Shown here in pieces: positions 26,113-34,901 of a stretch of DNA of 64,000 nt. Each line of letters starts with the position of its first letter. Position 1 is the first letter of the stretch. The position numbers were made by a program, and so were the translations under genes. This DNA is from Candidatus Poribacteria bacterium. GTDB taxonomy: Bacteria; Poribacteria; WGA-4E; WGA-3G. The stretch is from positions 124,001-188,000 of the forward strand of contig JAPPBX010000090.1 of NCBI GenBank assembly GCA_026702755.1. Reading direction: 5' to 3'. The notes under the pieces were generated by a model, which had not been told where the DNA came from, searched no databases, and was given only the letters and a program-made list of their open reading frames with translations.

Positions 26113-26778
26113 TTAACGGAGCGTGAAACGTTCCGTCAACCAGAGTGCTATGAAGGCAACAACGGTTGAAATAAACACCAATCGATAGACGGAAGCATCT
26201 TCTCCGAGATGTACAGCACTGAAAATCGCTAACGCCATCGTTTGGGTTTTGCCCGGAATGTTTCCTGCCACCATGATAGTGGCACCAAACTCACCAAGAC
26301 TTTTGGAAAAACCGAGGATCGTTCCCCCAACAATTCCGCGATACGCGAGCGGGAACGTTATCGTCCAAAATACCTTCAGTGGTGATGCCCCAAGCGTCCG
26401 TGCTGCGTTTTCAAGCTCCAGCGGGACAGATTCCATCCCCGTCACGATACCACGCACTAACAACGGAAATGAGATAATTGAGACCGCAATGATAACAGCC
26501 ACCTGCGAAAAAACGATCTCTATACCGAAAACTTGATAGATAAATCCACCGATGAATCCGTGCCTGCCGAATAGAATAAGCAGTACATATCCGCTGACGA
26601 TCGGTGGGAGTACCAACGGACACATCACAAGTGTATTCAGGAACGCCTTACCCGGGAACGTCCGTTTCGCAAGTAGCCAACCCACCAATAGCCCGGGTGG
26701 AAACATTATAACAAGACTGAACAGCGCAACTTTAATAGATAAAGAGAGGGCGGCAATTTCGGCGGGGGTTATCCTCAT
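26113..26778 (-). CDS. modB: Molybdate ABC transporter permease
   Basis: 221 residues with about five transmembrane helices. CPLVLPPIVSGYVLLILFGRHG and the coupling segment ELENAARTLGASPLKVFWTITFPLA, followed by GFSKSLGEFGATIMVAGN, are characteristic of ModB. It forms the membrane channel with ModC and receives molybdate from ModA. Its ATG overlaps the stop of modA by 4 nt, indicating translational coupling. Confidence 0.95.
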   Translation of the reverse strand: MRITPAEIAALSLSIKVALFSLVIMFPPGLLVGWLLAKRTFPGKAFLNTLVMCPLVLPPIVSGYVLLILFGRHGFIGGFIYQVFGIEIVFSQVAVIIAVSIISFPLLVRGIVTGMESVPLELENAARTLGASPLKVFWTITFPLAYRGIVGGTILGFSKSLGEFGATIMVAGNIPGKTQTMALAIFSAVHLGEDASVYRLVFISTVVAFIALWLTERFTLR

Positions 26779-27572
26779 TTTCGTACCAGAAAGGCAAAGC
26801 CGTGCTTTTCAAAAATTTCACCGCTCTTCATAGAATGTAGATACGTAATAAATTTACGCGCCAATTGCTTTCGGGGGCTACTCTGCATAACAACAGCCGG
26901 GTAGACGATCGGTGTATACGCGTCAGGCGGTAACTGATAAAGCACCTTTATATTCTCAGTCAGTGTCGTATCCGTTTTATATACAATGGCAATATCCACA
27001 TTTCCAGCAGTGACATAAGCGAGCGTTGCACGCACATCCATACCGAAAATCAACTTTGGGTGTAGGGTCTCCCACAATCCAAAGTGAGTCAAGGCTTCTT
27101 TCGCGTAAGTGCCAGCAGGTACTATATTTGGATGCCCGATAGCAATTCTCGAAATCTCAGGCACGGCAAGGTCATCAGGCGTTTCCACAGAAATTTCCGC
27201 GGTTTTATCAGCAACAAGCACTAACCGATTGGCTAATAAATCGTGGCGACTTTCGGCTTCAAGCAGCCCACTCGTTTCCAAGGCAACGACTTGGCGAGGA
27301 CTCGCTGAGATGAAGACATCCGCTGACGCGCCCTTTTCGAGTTGGCGTTGCAACGTCGTAGAGGCTTCAAAATTGTAATAGACCTTAATCCCACTTTCCG
27401 CTGTAAACGCTGTCCCAATTTCACCAAGCGCGTCCGTCAAACTGATGGCGGCGAATACGCTTAATTCAATCGGTTTCTGCTTATCTGTCGTACACCCCGA
27501 AAGCACGGTGGACACGAACACGAAGCCAATTGCAGTGAGAAATTTAACACTTCGCTGCACTGTTTTCTTCAT
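26775..27572 (-). CDS. modA: Molybdate-binding lipoprotein
   Basis: 265 residues. The signal peptide ends in the lipobox VLSGC, so it is membrane-anchored. LSVFAAISLTDALGEIG is the ModA start of the mature protein, with the Ser/Ala that contact the oxyanion, and NFEASTTLQRQLEKGASADVFISAS and AYVTAGNVDIAIVYKTD are further family segments. It captures molybdate (or tungstate) for ModBC. The start is ATG 27572; ATG 27590 would add six residues. A promoter lies at 27606-27634. Molybdenum use agrees with the CinA/MoaB-type protein elsewhere in the window, but that link is loose. Confidence 0.93.
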   Translation of the reverse strand: MKKTVQRSVKFLTAIGFVFVSTVLSGCTTDKQKPIELSVFAAISLTDALGEIGTAFTAESGIKVYYNFEASTTLQRQLEKGASADVFISASPRQVVALETSGLLEAESRHDLLANRLVLVADKTAEISVETPDDLAVPEISRIAIGHPNIVPAGTYAKEALTHFGLWETLHPKLIFGMDVRATLAYVTAGNVDIAIVYKTDTTLTENIKVLYQLPPDAYTPIVYPAVVMQSSPRKQLARKFITYLHSMKSGEIFEKHGFAFLVRK

Positions 27573-27605
27573 ACACACCCGTTGATTCACAAAAAACTCT
27601 TGACA

Positions 27606-27634
27606 AGGATAACAGATTTGCTAAACTAAGTCAA
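27606..27634 (-). promoter_or_regulatory. Promoter of the mod operon
   Basis: On the minus strand TTGACT (27634-27629), 17 nt, then TATCCT (27611-27606), preceded by TGT. Transcription would start near 27599, just before modA. Confidence 0.6.
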
Positions 27635-27704
27635 GTCTGTGCATGAAAATAGGATAGAAGTACTCGGCTTCAAAGTCGTAGGTCGGCGCAAATAGTAACT
27701 TTTC

Positions 27705-27734
27705 TTGCAATCCGTTATAAACCTATGATATTCT
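27705..27734 (+). promoter_or_regulatory. Promoter of the sugar isomerase gene
   Basis: TTGCAA (27705-27710), an 18-nt spacer and TATTCT (27729-27734), preceded by TGA. The -10 lies inside the palindrome at 27729-27746. Confidence 0.5.
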
Positions 27735-27746
27735 ATTTATAGAATA
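27729..27746. promoter_or_regulatory. 18-bp palindrome overlapping the -10, candidate operator
   Basis: TATTCTAT (27729-27736), TT, ATAGAATA (27739-27746): perfect 8-bp arms. It covers the -10 hexamer and the expected start of transcription of the sugar isomerase gene, the usual place for a repressor site. The binding protein is unknown. Confidence 0.5.
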
Positions 27747-27766
27747 ATAGATGATAGGGGAAAACA

Positions 27767-28573
27767 ATGAAATTAGGTTTATGCACCATCGCCTTTCAGG
27801 AAAAACCTTTGGAAGAGGTTATTGATATAGCGGCGGATCACGGCTTTGATGGTATCGAACTGTGGGGAAAGCCACCGCATCTACCAGAGGACTACGATGA
27901 AAGCTATGTCAGAAACGTTAAGGACATGGCACACCGGAAGGGATTAGCGATTTCAGCGTTCGGTTCCTATGTAGACCCGTTGATGCCTCTCCACCAGAAG
28001 CACTTTGAGGAAGCCTTTAAAATTGCACATGAATTAGGTACCGACCTCGTCCGGATCTGGTCAGGCGGCGGTCCCTCCAGATCAATTGCGCCATCGGATA
28101 AACGCTTGATTCAGTTTCGATTGGTGAGCATCGCACAGTGGGCAAATTTTCGCAGTATCCGACTTGGCTTGGAAATGCACAACAACCAATTCACCGACAG
28201 TGTAGACAGCATCTTGGAGACGATTGAAGGCGTTAGATTGCCCGCGCTGAAAACCTATTATCAACCCCTCGCGCGCTCGGATGCCGATGAGCCACACACC
28301 GCCGCTGAAAAACTCGCCGAACATATCGCAAACGTCCATGCGCAAAATTTCGACGAGAGTGGTAAAGGATGTCCTATTGCGGACGGCGTGGTGGATTACG
28401 CCCGAATCGTTGAGATACTCACTGCCGCGGGATATGACGGATACTTAGAGGTAGAATTCGTTCATGGCGACAACAAATTGGAGGCACTCCAACGCGACCG
28501 AGACTACTTAGCGAGTCTGATTAACACAACAAACGGGGACGCTTTGAAAAATTTGGACATGGACCCGGTGTAA
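27767..28573 (+). CDS. Sugar phosphate isomerase/epimerase (xylose isomerase-like TIM barrel)
   Basis: 268 residues of the AP_endonuc_2 family. DHGFDGIELWG holds the first metal-side glutamate, RLGLEMHNNQFTDS the second, and HVHAQNF-type (ANVHAQNFDESG) and GYLEVEFVHGD the later metal ligands. Such enzymes isomerise keto/aldo sugars or inosose with a divalent metal in the cytosol, and they typically work with Gfo/Idh/MocA dehydrogenases, of which three are encoded in this window. A GGGGA site precedes ATG 27767. The substrate is unknown. Confidence 0.85.
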   Translation: MKLGLCTIAFQEKPLEEVIDIAADHGFDGIELWGKPPHLPEDYDESYVRNVKDMAHRKGLAISAFGSYVDPLMPLHQKHFEEAFKIAHELGTDLVRIWSGGGPSRSIAPSDKRLIQFRLVSIAQWANFRSIRLGLEMHNNQFTDSVDSILETIEGVRLPALKTYYQPLARSDADEPHTAAEKLAEHIANVHAQNFDESGKGCPIADGVVDYARIVEILTAAGYDGYLEVEFVHGDNKLEALQRDRDYLASLINTTNGDALKNLDMDPV

Positions 28574-28631
28574 AATTAAGAATCGTCTTGCAAGCAAAAG
28601 GCACCAGATACTAAAGCCTCAAGGGGTCTCT

Positions 28632-29270
28632 ATGCGGTTAGAGGTAGGCATCATCGCACTGGTAGAAGAGGTCTTTGGAATAGCAGCGGAACGCCGTGCT
28701 GAGTTTGACTGGCTCCGCAATAAACCACGACATGAAGATTTTGGTGAATATTACGACGCTGTGATGGCACTCTACATAGAATTAGAAGGCGTATGGGAAA
28801 ATACAACAGCAAAAACCGACGGTTATCTGACACCTGATGCCTATTTTCCAGAACCGTACCACTTTATCTTTGAATTTGATGAACTTCAACACTTTACGCA
28901 ATATCGGGAGCAGACCTTTCGATTTTATTCAGAGAACATTCGGCTGGGTTATGAACCACAGAAATATCGCCAGTTCTGCCAACAGCACCACACGGCAGCA
29001 CTCGCAAAAGGTCCGGATCGGTTTCGACGGCGGACAGCAGACTTCCCGTACACAAATGGTCGCGCAGCGCAGCGCGCTTTCTTTGATACATTTCGGGACT
29101 GGTTGCCACCCCTGCACGGTCTTAACCCAACCGTGCGATTAGCCGAATTTGAAGTGAAACCCATTCTCAACGGACAATTAACAGGCGATGCAGCGAAAAC
29201 TTATATGGAACGCTTACTTTACGAACGCCTCATAAAATCTGCAAATGCCAAAAAACAGTATAAAAGGTAG
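28632..29270 (+). CDS. Conserved-looking protein of unknown function
   Basis: 212 residues with no signal or membrane segments. It is rich in aromatic and charged residues (FGEYYDAVMALYIELEG, FIFEFDELQHFTQYREQTFRFYS, GRAAQRAFFDTFRDWLPPLHGLNP), suggesting a compact mixed alpha/beta fold. I do not recognise a family; the pattern recalls nuclease-like or immunity-like proteins, but I see no certain catalytic motif. AGGGG precedes ATG 28632. It is encoded 15 nt before the cysteine synthase gene and is probably co-transcribed with it. Confidence 0.55.
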   Translation: MRLEVGIIALVEEVFGIAAERRAEFDWLRNKPRHEDFGEYYDAVMALYIELEGVWENTTAKTDGYLTPDAYFPEPYHFIFEFDELQHFTQYREQTFRFYSENIRLGYEPQKYRQFCQQHHTAALAKGPDRFRRRTADFPYTNGRAAQRAFFDTFRDWLPPLHGLNPTVRLAEFEVKPILNGQLTGDAAKTYMERLLYERLIKSANAKKQYKR

Positions 29271-29285
29271 GACAAATAACGCTAC

Positions 29286-30215
29286 ATGAGCAAGCGAAAG
29301 CCTAAAAAGGTGAATCTTTCAGAATATCCACTGCTTCAAGTAATAGGACAGACACCGCTCGCGAAAATAGATATCTTTGCTGATGAGTTGCCGAACGTTG
29401 ACATCTATGCGAAGTTGGAAACCTATAACCCCGGAGGTTCGATTAAGGACCGACCGGTCTTAAGAATACTCACGGAGGCGATCGCGTCGGGAGAACTCAC
29501 ACACGAAAAGGTTATCCTCGACTCCAGTTCCGGCAACGCTGCAATCGCCTATGCCATGATAGGCGCAGCCCTTGGCTACAAAGTTGAACTCGTGATTCCA
29601 GACAACGCCAGCGAAGAACGAATAAAACGTATCCAATCACACGGAGCAACCATCATCCACACCGACGCTCTCCTCGGTTACGATGAGGCACTACGGGAAG
29701 TTGATCGACGCTATGAAGCACAACCTGACCGCTATTTTTTCAACTCCCAATACGACAATGAAAACAACTGGTTGGCACATTATGAAACCACCGGTGTCGA
29801 AATCTGGAACCAAACTGGCGGAAAAGTTACACACTTCGTCGCAGGCGTAGGGACTGGTGGCACCGTTACCGGTGTCGGTAGACGACTCAAAAACTACAAT
29901 CCAGACATCCAAGTCTGTTCAATTTCACCAGAGGTGTTTCCCGGTATTGAGGGACTCAAACCGCTCGGGGACCCAGACGCTATTGTGCCAGCAATTCTGG
30001 ACGAATCAGTGATTGATTGTCGCATCCCGACGACGATTGAAAATGCTTACGAAATGTGCAGTCGCCTCGCACAACAGGGTTGGTTCGTCGGGCAATCTTC
30101 CGGCGGTTATCTCTACGGCGCATACAAAGTCGCCCAACAAATTCAGGAAGGCGTTATCGTCACAGTCTTCAATGATTTGGGCGAACGTTACTTCAGCACA
30201 AGACTTTGGGATTAA
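29286..30215 (+). CDS. Cysteine synthase family PLP enzyme (O-acetylserine sulfhydrylase-like)
   Basis: 309 residues, fold-type II PLP enzyme. NPGGSIKDRP carries the PLP-binding Lys54, SSSGNAAIAYAMIGA is the substrate-binding SGN loop, GVGTGGTVTGVGRRLK binds the PLP phosphate, and a terminal SSGG segment follows. This is the CysK/CysM/cystathionine beta-synthase fold; length and motifs fit cysteine synthase. Together with sat (44638) it points to assimilation of sulfate into cysteine, but the genes are 15 kb apart. It is followed after 13 nt by the DUF1015 gene. Confidence 0.88.
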   Translation: MSKRKPKKVNLSEYPLLQVIGQTPLAKIDIFADELPNVDIYAKLETYNPGGSIKDRPVLRILTEAIASGELTHEKVILDSSSGNAAIAYAMIGAALGYKVELVIPDNASEERIKRIQSHGATIIHTDALLGYDEALREVDRRYEAQPDRYFFNSQYDNENNWLAHYETTGVEIWNQTGGKVTHFVAGVGTGGTVTGVGRRLKNYNPDIQVCSISPEVFPGIEGLKPLGDPDAIVPAILDESVIDCRIPTTIENAYEMCSRLAQQGWFVGQSSGGYLYGAYKVAQQIQEGVIVTVFNDLGERYFSTRLWD

Positions 30216-30228
30216 CCCACGGAGTTCT

Positions 30229-31479
30229 ATGGAAACGACAGTTATTCCGTTTCGCGGCTTACGCTATAACACAGCCAAGGTGGAAAAGATTGAGAATGTC
30301 ATAGCACCACCTTATGATGTTATTAAACCCGAAGAGCGGCTCGCTTTAGAGGCACACCATCCTGCCAATATCATTCGCTTAATTCTAAGTCAACCCCATA
30401 AAGACGACACCGACGGTGCGAATCAGTACACCCGTGCCGCTGTGCTTATGAACCGATGGATTTCAGACGGCACCCTTGTCCGTGACGCAACACCCCGTTA
30501 TTATATCTATGATCAATCCTTTAATGCCCCAGACGGAAAAAACTATACCCGTCGTGCCTTAATAGGACTCGTGAAACTGGAACCTTTTGAAAACCGAGTG
30601 ATCCTACCACACGAAAGAACACACGCAGGACCGAAAGCCGATCGACTCAACCTTATGCGGGAGTGCCACGCCAACCTCAGTCCCATCTTCCTCCTTTACG
30701 CTGATCCGAATGGGGACATCGAACAGATAATGGAAAGTTTCACCGATGAACATTCACCCGAAATTGACTCTCCAGAAACCTTTGGCAGCACACATCAATT
30801 ATGGTGTTTAGATGATCCAGAACGGAACCGTGAGATCCAAACCCTTTTCGCTTCAAAACCGCTCCTGATTGCCGATGGACACCATCGTTATGAAACCGCT
30901 CTCGCTTTCCAAGATGAAATGGCTCATACCGGGTCATCTGGCTACGGTTATATGATGATGAACCTCGTCAGAATGGAATCACCGGGTTTGGCTGTCTTGG
31001 CGATTCATCGGCTGTTGCACAACTTCAGTGAGGATCAGATAGCACGCGTTATCGCGAAACTGCCGCAAGTGTTCGAGGTCCATGAAGTTGACACGCAAGC
31101 AGCTCTCATGGCTAAATTAGAAGCGCTGAAAGGGAAATCAGCTGCGGTTGGCATGTACACACCAGACGATACCTACCGTCTGCTGATTCCATACGCAACA
31201 ACACCGAAGCAATTAGACGTAACGCTCGTTCAAGAAGTGCTTATTAAAGATCTATTTCAGATTGAAACCGCAGCGGAGCATCTCAGTTACACCGCTTACG
31301 CGGACGATGCCGTTGCGCACGTGAAAGGTGGATCGGACCGCGTCGCGCTCCTGATGAATCCAACGCCGGTTGAACAGGTCTTGGAGGTGGCTATGGCAGG
31401 TTCGACAATGCCACAGAAATCCACTTACTTCTATCCAAAGATGGCAACTGGGTTCGTTTTAAACCTGTTGAATACGTAA
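30229..31479 (+). CDS. DUF1015 family protein
   Basis: 416 residues. PFRGLRYN near the start, VIAPPYDVI, RLILSQPHKD, LIGLVKLEPFENRVILPHERT and ADGHHRYETALAFQDEM are the hallmark segments of DUF1015 (COG4198) proteins, whose biochemical role is not known. Conserved His and Asp in ADGHHRYET suggest an enzyme. ATG 30229 has GGAG 5 nt upstream; an open frame runs further upstream but overlaps the cysteine synthase gene, so it is not used. Probably in one operon with cysteine synthase. Confidence 0.87.
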   Translation: METTVIPFRGLRYNTAKVEKIENVIAPPYDVIKPEERLALEAHHPANIIRLILSQPHKDDTDGANQYTRAAVLMNRWISDGTLVRDATPRYYIYDQSFNAPDGKNYTRRALIGLVKLEPFENRVILPHERTHAGPKADRLNLMRECHANLSPIFLLYADPNGDIEQIMESFTDEHSPEIDSPETFGSTHQLWCLDDPERNREIQTLFASKPLLIADGHHRYETALAFQDEMAHTGSSGYGYMMMNLVRMESPGLAVLAIHRLLHNFSEDQIARVIAKLPQVFEVHEVDTQAALMAKLEALKGKSAAVGMYTPDDTYRLLIPYATTPKQLDVTLVQEVLIKDLFQIETAAEHLSYTAYADDAVAHVKGGSDRVALLMNPTPVEQVLEVAMAGSTMPQKSTYFYPKMATGFVLNLLNT

Positions 31480-31503
31480 TACGGAATAACTTTTGAAGGT
31501 GAG

Positions 31504-32547
31504 ATGATGTACTACGAACAGGAACGAGATACTTTAGCATTTTCGCACCAACTCTATGCCGAGACACCTCGCCAACTCGCATTTCAGGCGACGAGTGTGT
31601 CAGAAATAGAGGTATGGCAGCGCGAACTGCGGGCAAAACTCATCGAATTAGTTGGTGGTTTTCCGCAGGAAACCTGCGACCTACAATCGGAAGTTCTGGA
31701 CGCTTGTGAATTTCCAACCTATTTTCGTGAGACGGTGCAGTTTCAGAGTCGTCCACACGCTGCTATTTTCGGGTACTTCCTTTCCCCGAAGGGTCTCGAT
31801 GCTTCAACCCCAAATCCGACGATCCTCTGCTTAGCAGGTCACGGACGCGGCGTGGATGACATCGTTGGAATTGAGGAAGATGGCACCATGCGCGCAGAAT
31901 ATGGTGGCTATCAGAACGACTTTGCACTCCAATGCGTGGCAAACGGATATACTGTACTCGCCATTGAACAGTTCGGGTTTGGACACCGACGCGATGCCGC
32001 TGCGCATCAAAAAGGCGGTGGAAACTCTTCATGCCAACCGAGTGCGGGTGCCGCACTTCTGTTAGGACACACGATGGTAGGTTGGAGGGTTTACGATGCG
32101 ATGCGCGCCTTTGATTATTTGGCAACGCGCCCTGAGGTCGATATGAACCGCCTCGGCATAATGGGCATCTCTGGCGGCGGCACGACAACCTTCTTCACCG
32201 CTGCAATTGATGAACGCGTCAAAGCGGCAGTCGTAAGCGGTTATTTCAACACATTTCGGGATAGCATCTTGAGCCTCAGCCATTGTATAGACAACTACAT
32301 ACCAAATGTGCTACAATATGCCGAGATGTACGACATTGCGGGATTAATTGCGCCACGTGCGATGTTCGTTGAATCTGGCACGGAAGATACGATTTTTCCC
32401 ATTGAAGCCACGCGCTTTGCTGTTAACGAGGCAAAAGCAATTTACAAATGCTTTGATGCAGAGGACAAATTAGGACTTGAGGTATTTGAGGCAGGGCATA
32501 GTTTCCACGGTGTCGGCGCATTTGAATTTCTCAAACAGGTCCTATAA
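31504..32547 (+). CDS. Alpha/beta hydrolase, acetyl xylan esterase-like
   Basis: 347 residues. PTILCLAGHGRGVDD carries the oxyanion-hole segment, MGISGGGTTTFF the nucleophile Ser, SGTEDTIFPIEA the Asp, and AGHSFHG the His, so the catalytic triad is complete. The N-terminal 70 residues form a helical cap. The family includes carbohydrate esterases and dienelactone-type hydrolases. No signal peptide, so it acts inside the cell, possibly removing acetyl groups from imported sugars. It starts 24 nt after the DUF1015 gene at ATG 31504. Confidence 0.8.
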   Translation: MMYYEQERDTLAFSHQLYAETPRQLAFQATSVSEIEVWQRELRAKLIELVGGFPQETCDLQSEVLDACEFPTYFRETVQFQSRPHAAIFGYFLSPKGLDASTPNPTILCLAGHGRGVDDIVGIEEDGTMRAEYGGYQNDFALQCVANGYTVLAIEQFGFGHRRDAAAHQKGGGNSSCQPSAGAALLLGHTMVGWRVYDAMRAFDYLATRPEVDMNRLGIMGISGGGTTTFFTAAIDERVKAAVVSGYFNTFRDSILSLSHCIDNYIPNVLQYAEMYDIAGLIAPRAMFVESGTEDTIFPIEATRFAVNEAKAIYKCFDAEDKLGLEVFEAGHSFHGVGAFEFLKQVL

Positions 32548-32557
32548 TACTACACGT

Positions 32558-32607
32558 CGCTGGCGAGGTTTGAAACCTCGCCAGCGAGGAAGCTGCGTAA
32601 GTCCTAC
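32558..32607. repeat. Family A palindrome upstream of the CinA-type gene
   Basis: 14-bp arms CGCTGGCGAGGTTT (32558-32571) and AAACCTCGCCAGCG (32573-32586) around one G, followed by AGGAAGCTGCGTAAGTCCTAC. It lies between the hydrolase stop codon and the next start. Confidence 0.9.
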
Positions 32608-32623
32608 AAAAAAGGGGAATAGA

Positions 32624-33415
32624 GTGGCAATTGAACTGTTTTCGATCGGGACAGAGTTAGTCCTTGGGCAGATTCAGGATACCAACGCCCACTGGATTGC
32701 ACAGCAAATTCTTCAGATCGGTGGTGAATTACGACGCGTCACGATGCTACGCGATAACGCCGATGAGATGTACGAGGCACTCGATTCGGCAGTAGAACGG
32801 GAAACATCGCTTATTCTCACAACAGGCGGTCTCGGACCGACCCCCGACGATATGACGGTCGAGGTGGTTGCTTCCCTTATCGGCACAAAAATTGTGGTGA
32901 GCGAAGAGACCATCGCCGAATTTCGGAAACGCCGCGAGATGTCCGAGAACGACGCACTCAGCGAGGCACTCACAAAAATGGCGACTGTACCGGAAAGTGC
33001 TACCGTTTTGCAGAATCCAGCAGGATGGGCACCCTGCGTCAGCGTTGAACATAAGGAATCGACGCTCATGATGATGCCCGGTCCACCGCGCGAGATGAAA
33101 GCGGTTTTTGAAACCCACATTCAACCCTTGATTGCTGAACGCTACCGTGCAGAGATTACCACAACGCGTGTCTATGTAAGTATGTTTGAAGCCGAAGTTT
33201 CACCACTGATGCAGAAGGTGATGGAACGCCACCCGGATGTCTATCTAAAGGCGTATGTCTCTCTCCGTAAAGCGGACGGAAGCACAATGCCGGTTGACCT
33301 CGTTTCAACAAGTACCGACAAAGCAGATGCCGAAACGCAACTGCAACTTGCCGCGGACTATTTTCAAGAACTTGTTGTTGAAGCGGGGAAACGTTTTAGT
33401 TTTGAAGATGAATAA
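32624..33415 (+). CDS. CinA-type molybdopterin-binding domain protein
   Basis: 263 residues. ELFSIGTELVLGQIQDTNAHWIAQQ opens the MoaB/Mog-like fold, TTGGLGPTPDDMTVE is its conserved GGxGPTxDD motif, and MMMPGPPREMKAVF is the CinA PGPPxEM segment. The C-terminal nicotinamide-nucleotide deamidase domain of full CinA is missing, so this is the short form. Short forms have been associated with pyrophosphatase activity on NAD/ADP-ribose-type compounds. GTG 32624 with GGGGA upstream is chosen; the frame start at 32477 lies inside the hydrolase gene and runs across the repeat. Confidence 0.87.
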   Translation: MAIELFSIGTELVLGQIQDTNAHWIAQQILQIGGELRRVTMLRDNADEMYEALDSAVERETSLILTTGGLGPTPDDMTVEVVASLIGTKIVVSEETIAEFRKRREMSENDALSEALTKMATVPESATVLQNPAGWAPCVSVEHKESTLMMMPGPPREMKAVFETHIQPLIAERYRAEITTTRVYVSMFEAEVSPLMQKVMERHPDVYLKAYVSLRKADGSTMPVDLVSTSTDKADAETQLQLAADYFQELVVEAGKRFSFEDE

Positions 33416-33417
33416 GT

Positions 33418-33483
33418 AGGCGGACTTCCTAAGTGCGCCAATCCGTGGATGCTTTACCGTATGCTGTAGTGCGAAGCATCCAC
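33418..33483. repeat. Two hairpins upstream of infA (family C-like plus a longer stem)
   Basis: The first, GTAGGCGGACTT with AAGTGCGCC (33418-33440), has one mismatched pair and resembles the palindrome at 5150-5170. The second has 10-bp arms GTGGATGCTT (33445-33454) and AAGCATCCAC (33474-33483) with a 19-nt loop. It could affect the leader of the IF-1 gene. Confidence 0.6.
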
Positions 33484-33515
33484 CCATTACACCTATAGAA
33501 AAGGAGATTTATACC

Positions 33516-33884
33516 GTGAATCGGAGACCTTCAGGAAATAAACGAAAGCCGCAGCAGCGATATGGCAACCCCGGTCGCTCGAAAAAGAAGTCGAAACCCA
33601 AAAAGCGTCGGGAGGCTGATGCTAACCTTGATACGGAAATCCAAGTCGAAGACCAAGAGCAAACGCCCTCTAAAAACGATAAAATAGAGGTTGAAGGCAC
33701 TGTCGTGGAACCCTTACCCAATGCGATGTTCCGTGTAGAATTGGACAATAAGCATCAGATTCTCGCACATATCTCCGGTAGAATGCGAAAGTTCTTTATC
33801 AAAATTTTGCCGGGTGATAAGGTAACTGTGGAGCTATCCCCCTACGATCTCACGCGGGGACGTATTACCTACCGAAAAAAGTAG
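33516..33884 (+). CDS. infA: Translation initiation factor IF-1 with basic N-terminal extension
   Basis: 122 residues; IF-1 is normally about 72. The C-terminal 67 residues ([22 protein letters not shown]..., [32 protein letters not shown]) are standard OB-fold IF-1. Before it come about 53 residues beginning with [15 protein letters not shown] and a Lys/Arg cluster, then an acidic segment. No ATG, GTG or TTG occurs in the frame between the extension and the core, and AAGGAG lies 9 nt before GTG 33516, so the extension is probably translated. IF-1 occupies the ribosomal A site during initiation. A hairpin without U-tract (33905-33923) follows. Confidence 0.9.
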   Translation: MNRRPSGNKRKPQQRYGNPGRSKKKSKPKKRREADANLDTEIQVEDQEQTPSKNDKIEVEGTVVEPLPNAMFRVELDNKHQILAHISGRMRKFFIKILPGDKVTVELSPYDLTRGRITYRKK

Positions 33885-33904
33885 TTTCCAAACTGACTTA
33901 CTGG

Positions 33905-33923
33905 GCGCGGTTTTTGACCGCGC
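33905..33923. terminator. Hairpin downstream of infA
   Basis: GCGCGGT (33905-33911), a 5-nt loop, ACCGCGC (33917-33923). It is the only hairpin between infA and the next gene, so it may end the infA transcript; there is no T-run. Confidence 0.35.
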
Positions 33924-34009
33924 ATCGGTCCAGATCCTTGCGGGAATACTTTTAAAGCACGCACCTGTTTAGAGAACAAAACGTTTTTACCACGCTATGG
34001 AAAATTCCT

Positions 34010-34831
34010 ATGAAACCTGCTGCCTTAGTTCACATCAATACCAATGATGAAAAGGAAACAGCGCGGCTACTGAAGGCTATTGAAGCGACACAGGCGCAGG
34101 TAGAGGAACTCACAATAGCAATTGAGACACTCAAGTCAGAAGTCAACCTGTTTGAACGACGCTATAATGCCCATATCAGTCGTCACTATCTTGAACTTGA
34201 TAAAGTCGAACTCGAAATGAAAGAGTATCGCCTCCGACTACAGTTACGTCGGGAAAACGTGAGTGAGGAGGAGATAGAAGCACGGGTAGAATCGTGTTTT
34301 AGAACGAGCCGCGCACGTGTTGACGCATACAAGGAAATAGAGGAATCAGAACCAACACCTCAAGCGGAGAAACTTCCTGACACCAAAGCGAAACATCTCC
34401 AAGACCTCTACCGTAAACTCGCCAAGCGGTATCATCCCGACAAGGCTGTAGACTCGAAGAAAGAGGAACGACGAGAACAATTAATGCCGCTGATTAACCG
34501 AGCCTATAATGAACAAGACATCGAAATCTTAGAGCGGTTGAGCCTCGGCGAAACAGCGTTACATGTCTCCGAAAAAACGGTCGTTGAAAAACGCGCAGCA
34601 CTACAAGCAGAACTGCGAAGCCTTAACCGCGCAGCCAGTCAATTGCGATTAGAGATAAATCGAGTTAAAACGGGACGGAGCTATCAACTTAAGCAACAGG
34701 TCGAAAACGCGAAAGAGGCCGGAACAGACCTGCTTACGACACTCGCCAAAGACTTAGAACGAAAAATCAAGGCAAGTCGCGGGCAACTGGCACATCTGAT
34801 GAATATATGGCACCGTTCACACTCAGCTTAA
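34010..34831 (+). CDS. J-domain protein flanked by coiled coils
   Basis: 273 residues. Residues 15-110 are predicted coiled coil. Residues 126-175 contain KHLQDLYRKLAKRYHPDKA with HPD at 142-144, the motif that stimulates DnaK ATP hydrolysis. Residues 185-265 form a second coiled coil. There is no G/F region or zinc domain, so it is a class C J-protein; having the J domain in the middle is uncommon. It may recruit DnaK to a particular client or structure. ATG 34010 has only a weak ribosome site. Confidence 0.8.
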   Translation: MKPAALVHINTNDEKETARLLKAIEATQAQVEELTIAIETLKSEVNLFERRYNAHISRHYLELDKVELEMKEYRLRLQLRRENVSEEEIEARVESCFRTSRARVDAYKEIEESEPTPQAEKLPDTKAKHLQDLYRKLAKRYHPDKAVDSKKEERREQLMPLINRAYNEQDIEILERLSLGETALHVSEKTVVEKRAALQAELRSLNRAASQLRLEINRVKTGRSYQLKQQVENAKEAGTDLLTTLAKDLERKIKASRGQLAHLMNIWHRSHSA

Positions 34832-34901
34832 CACATTCCAAAAAACTCGTAAGTGCGATTTCTCGGCACATATATCATAAATTTCTCAAAAGGAATTAAT
34901 C

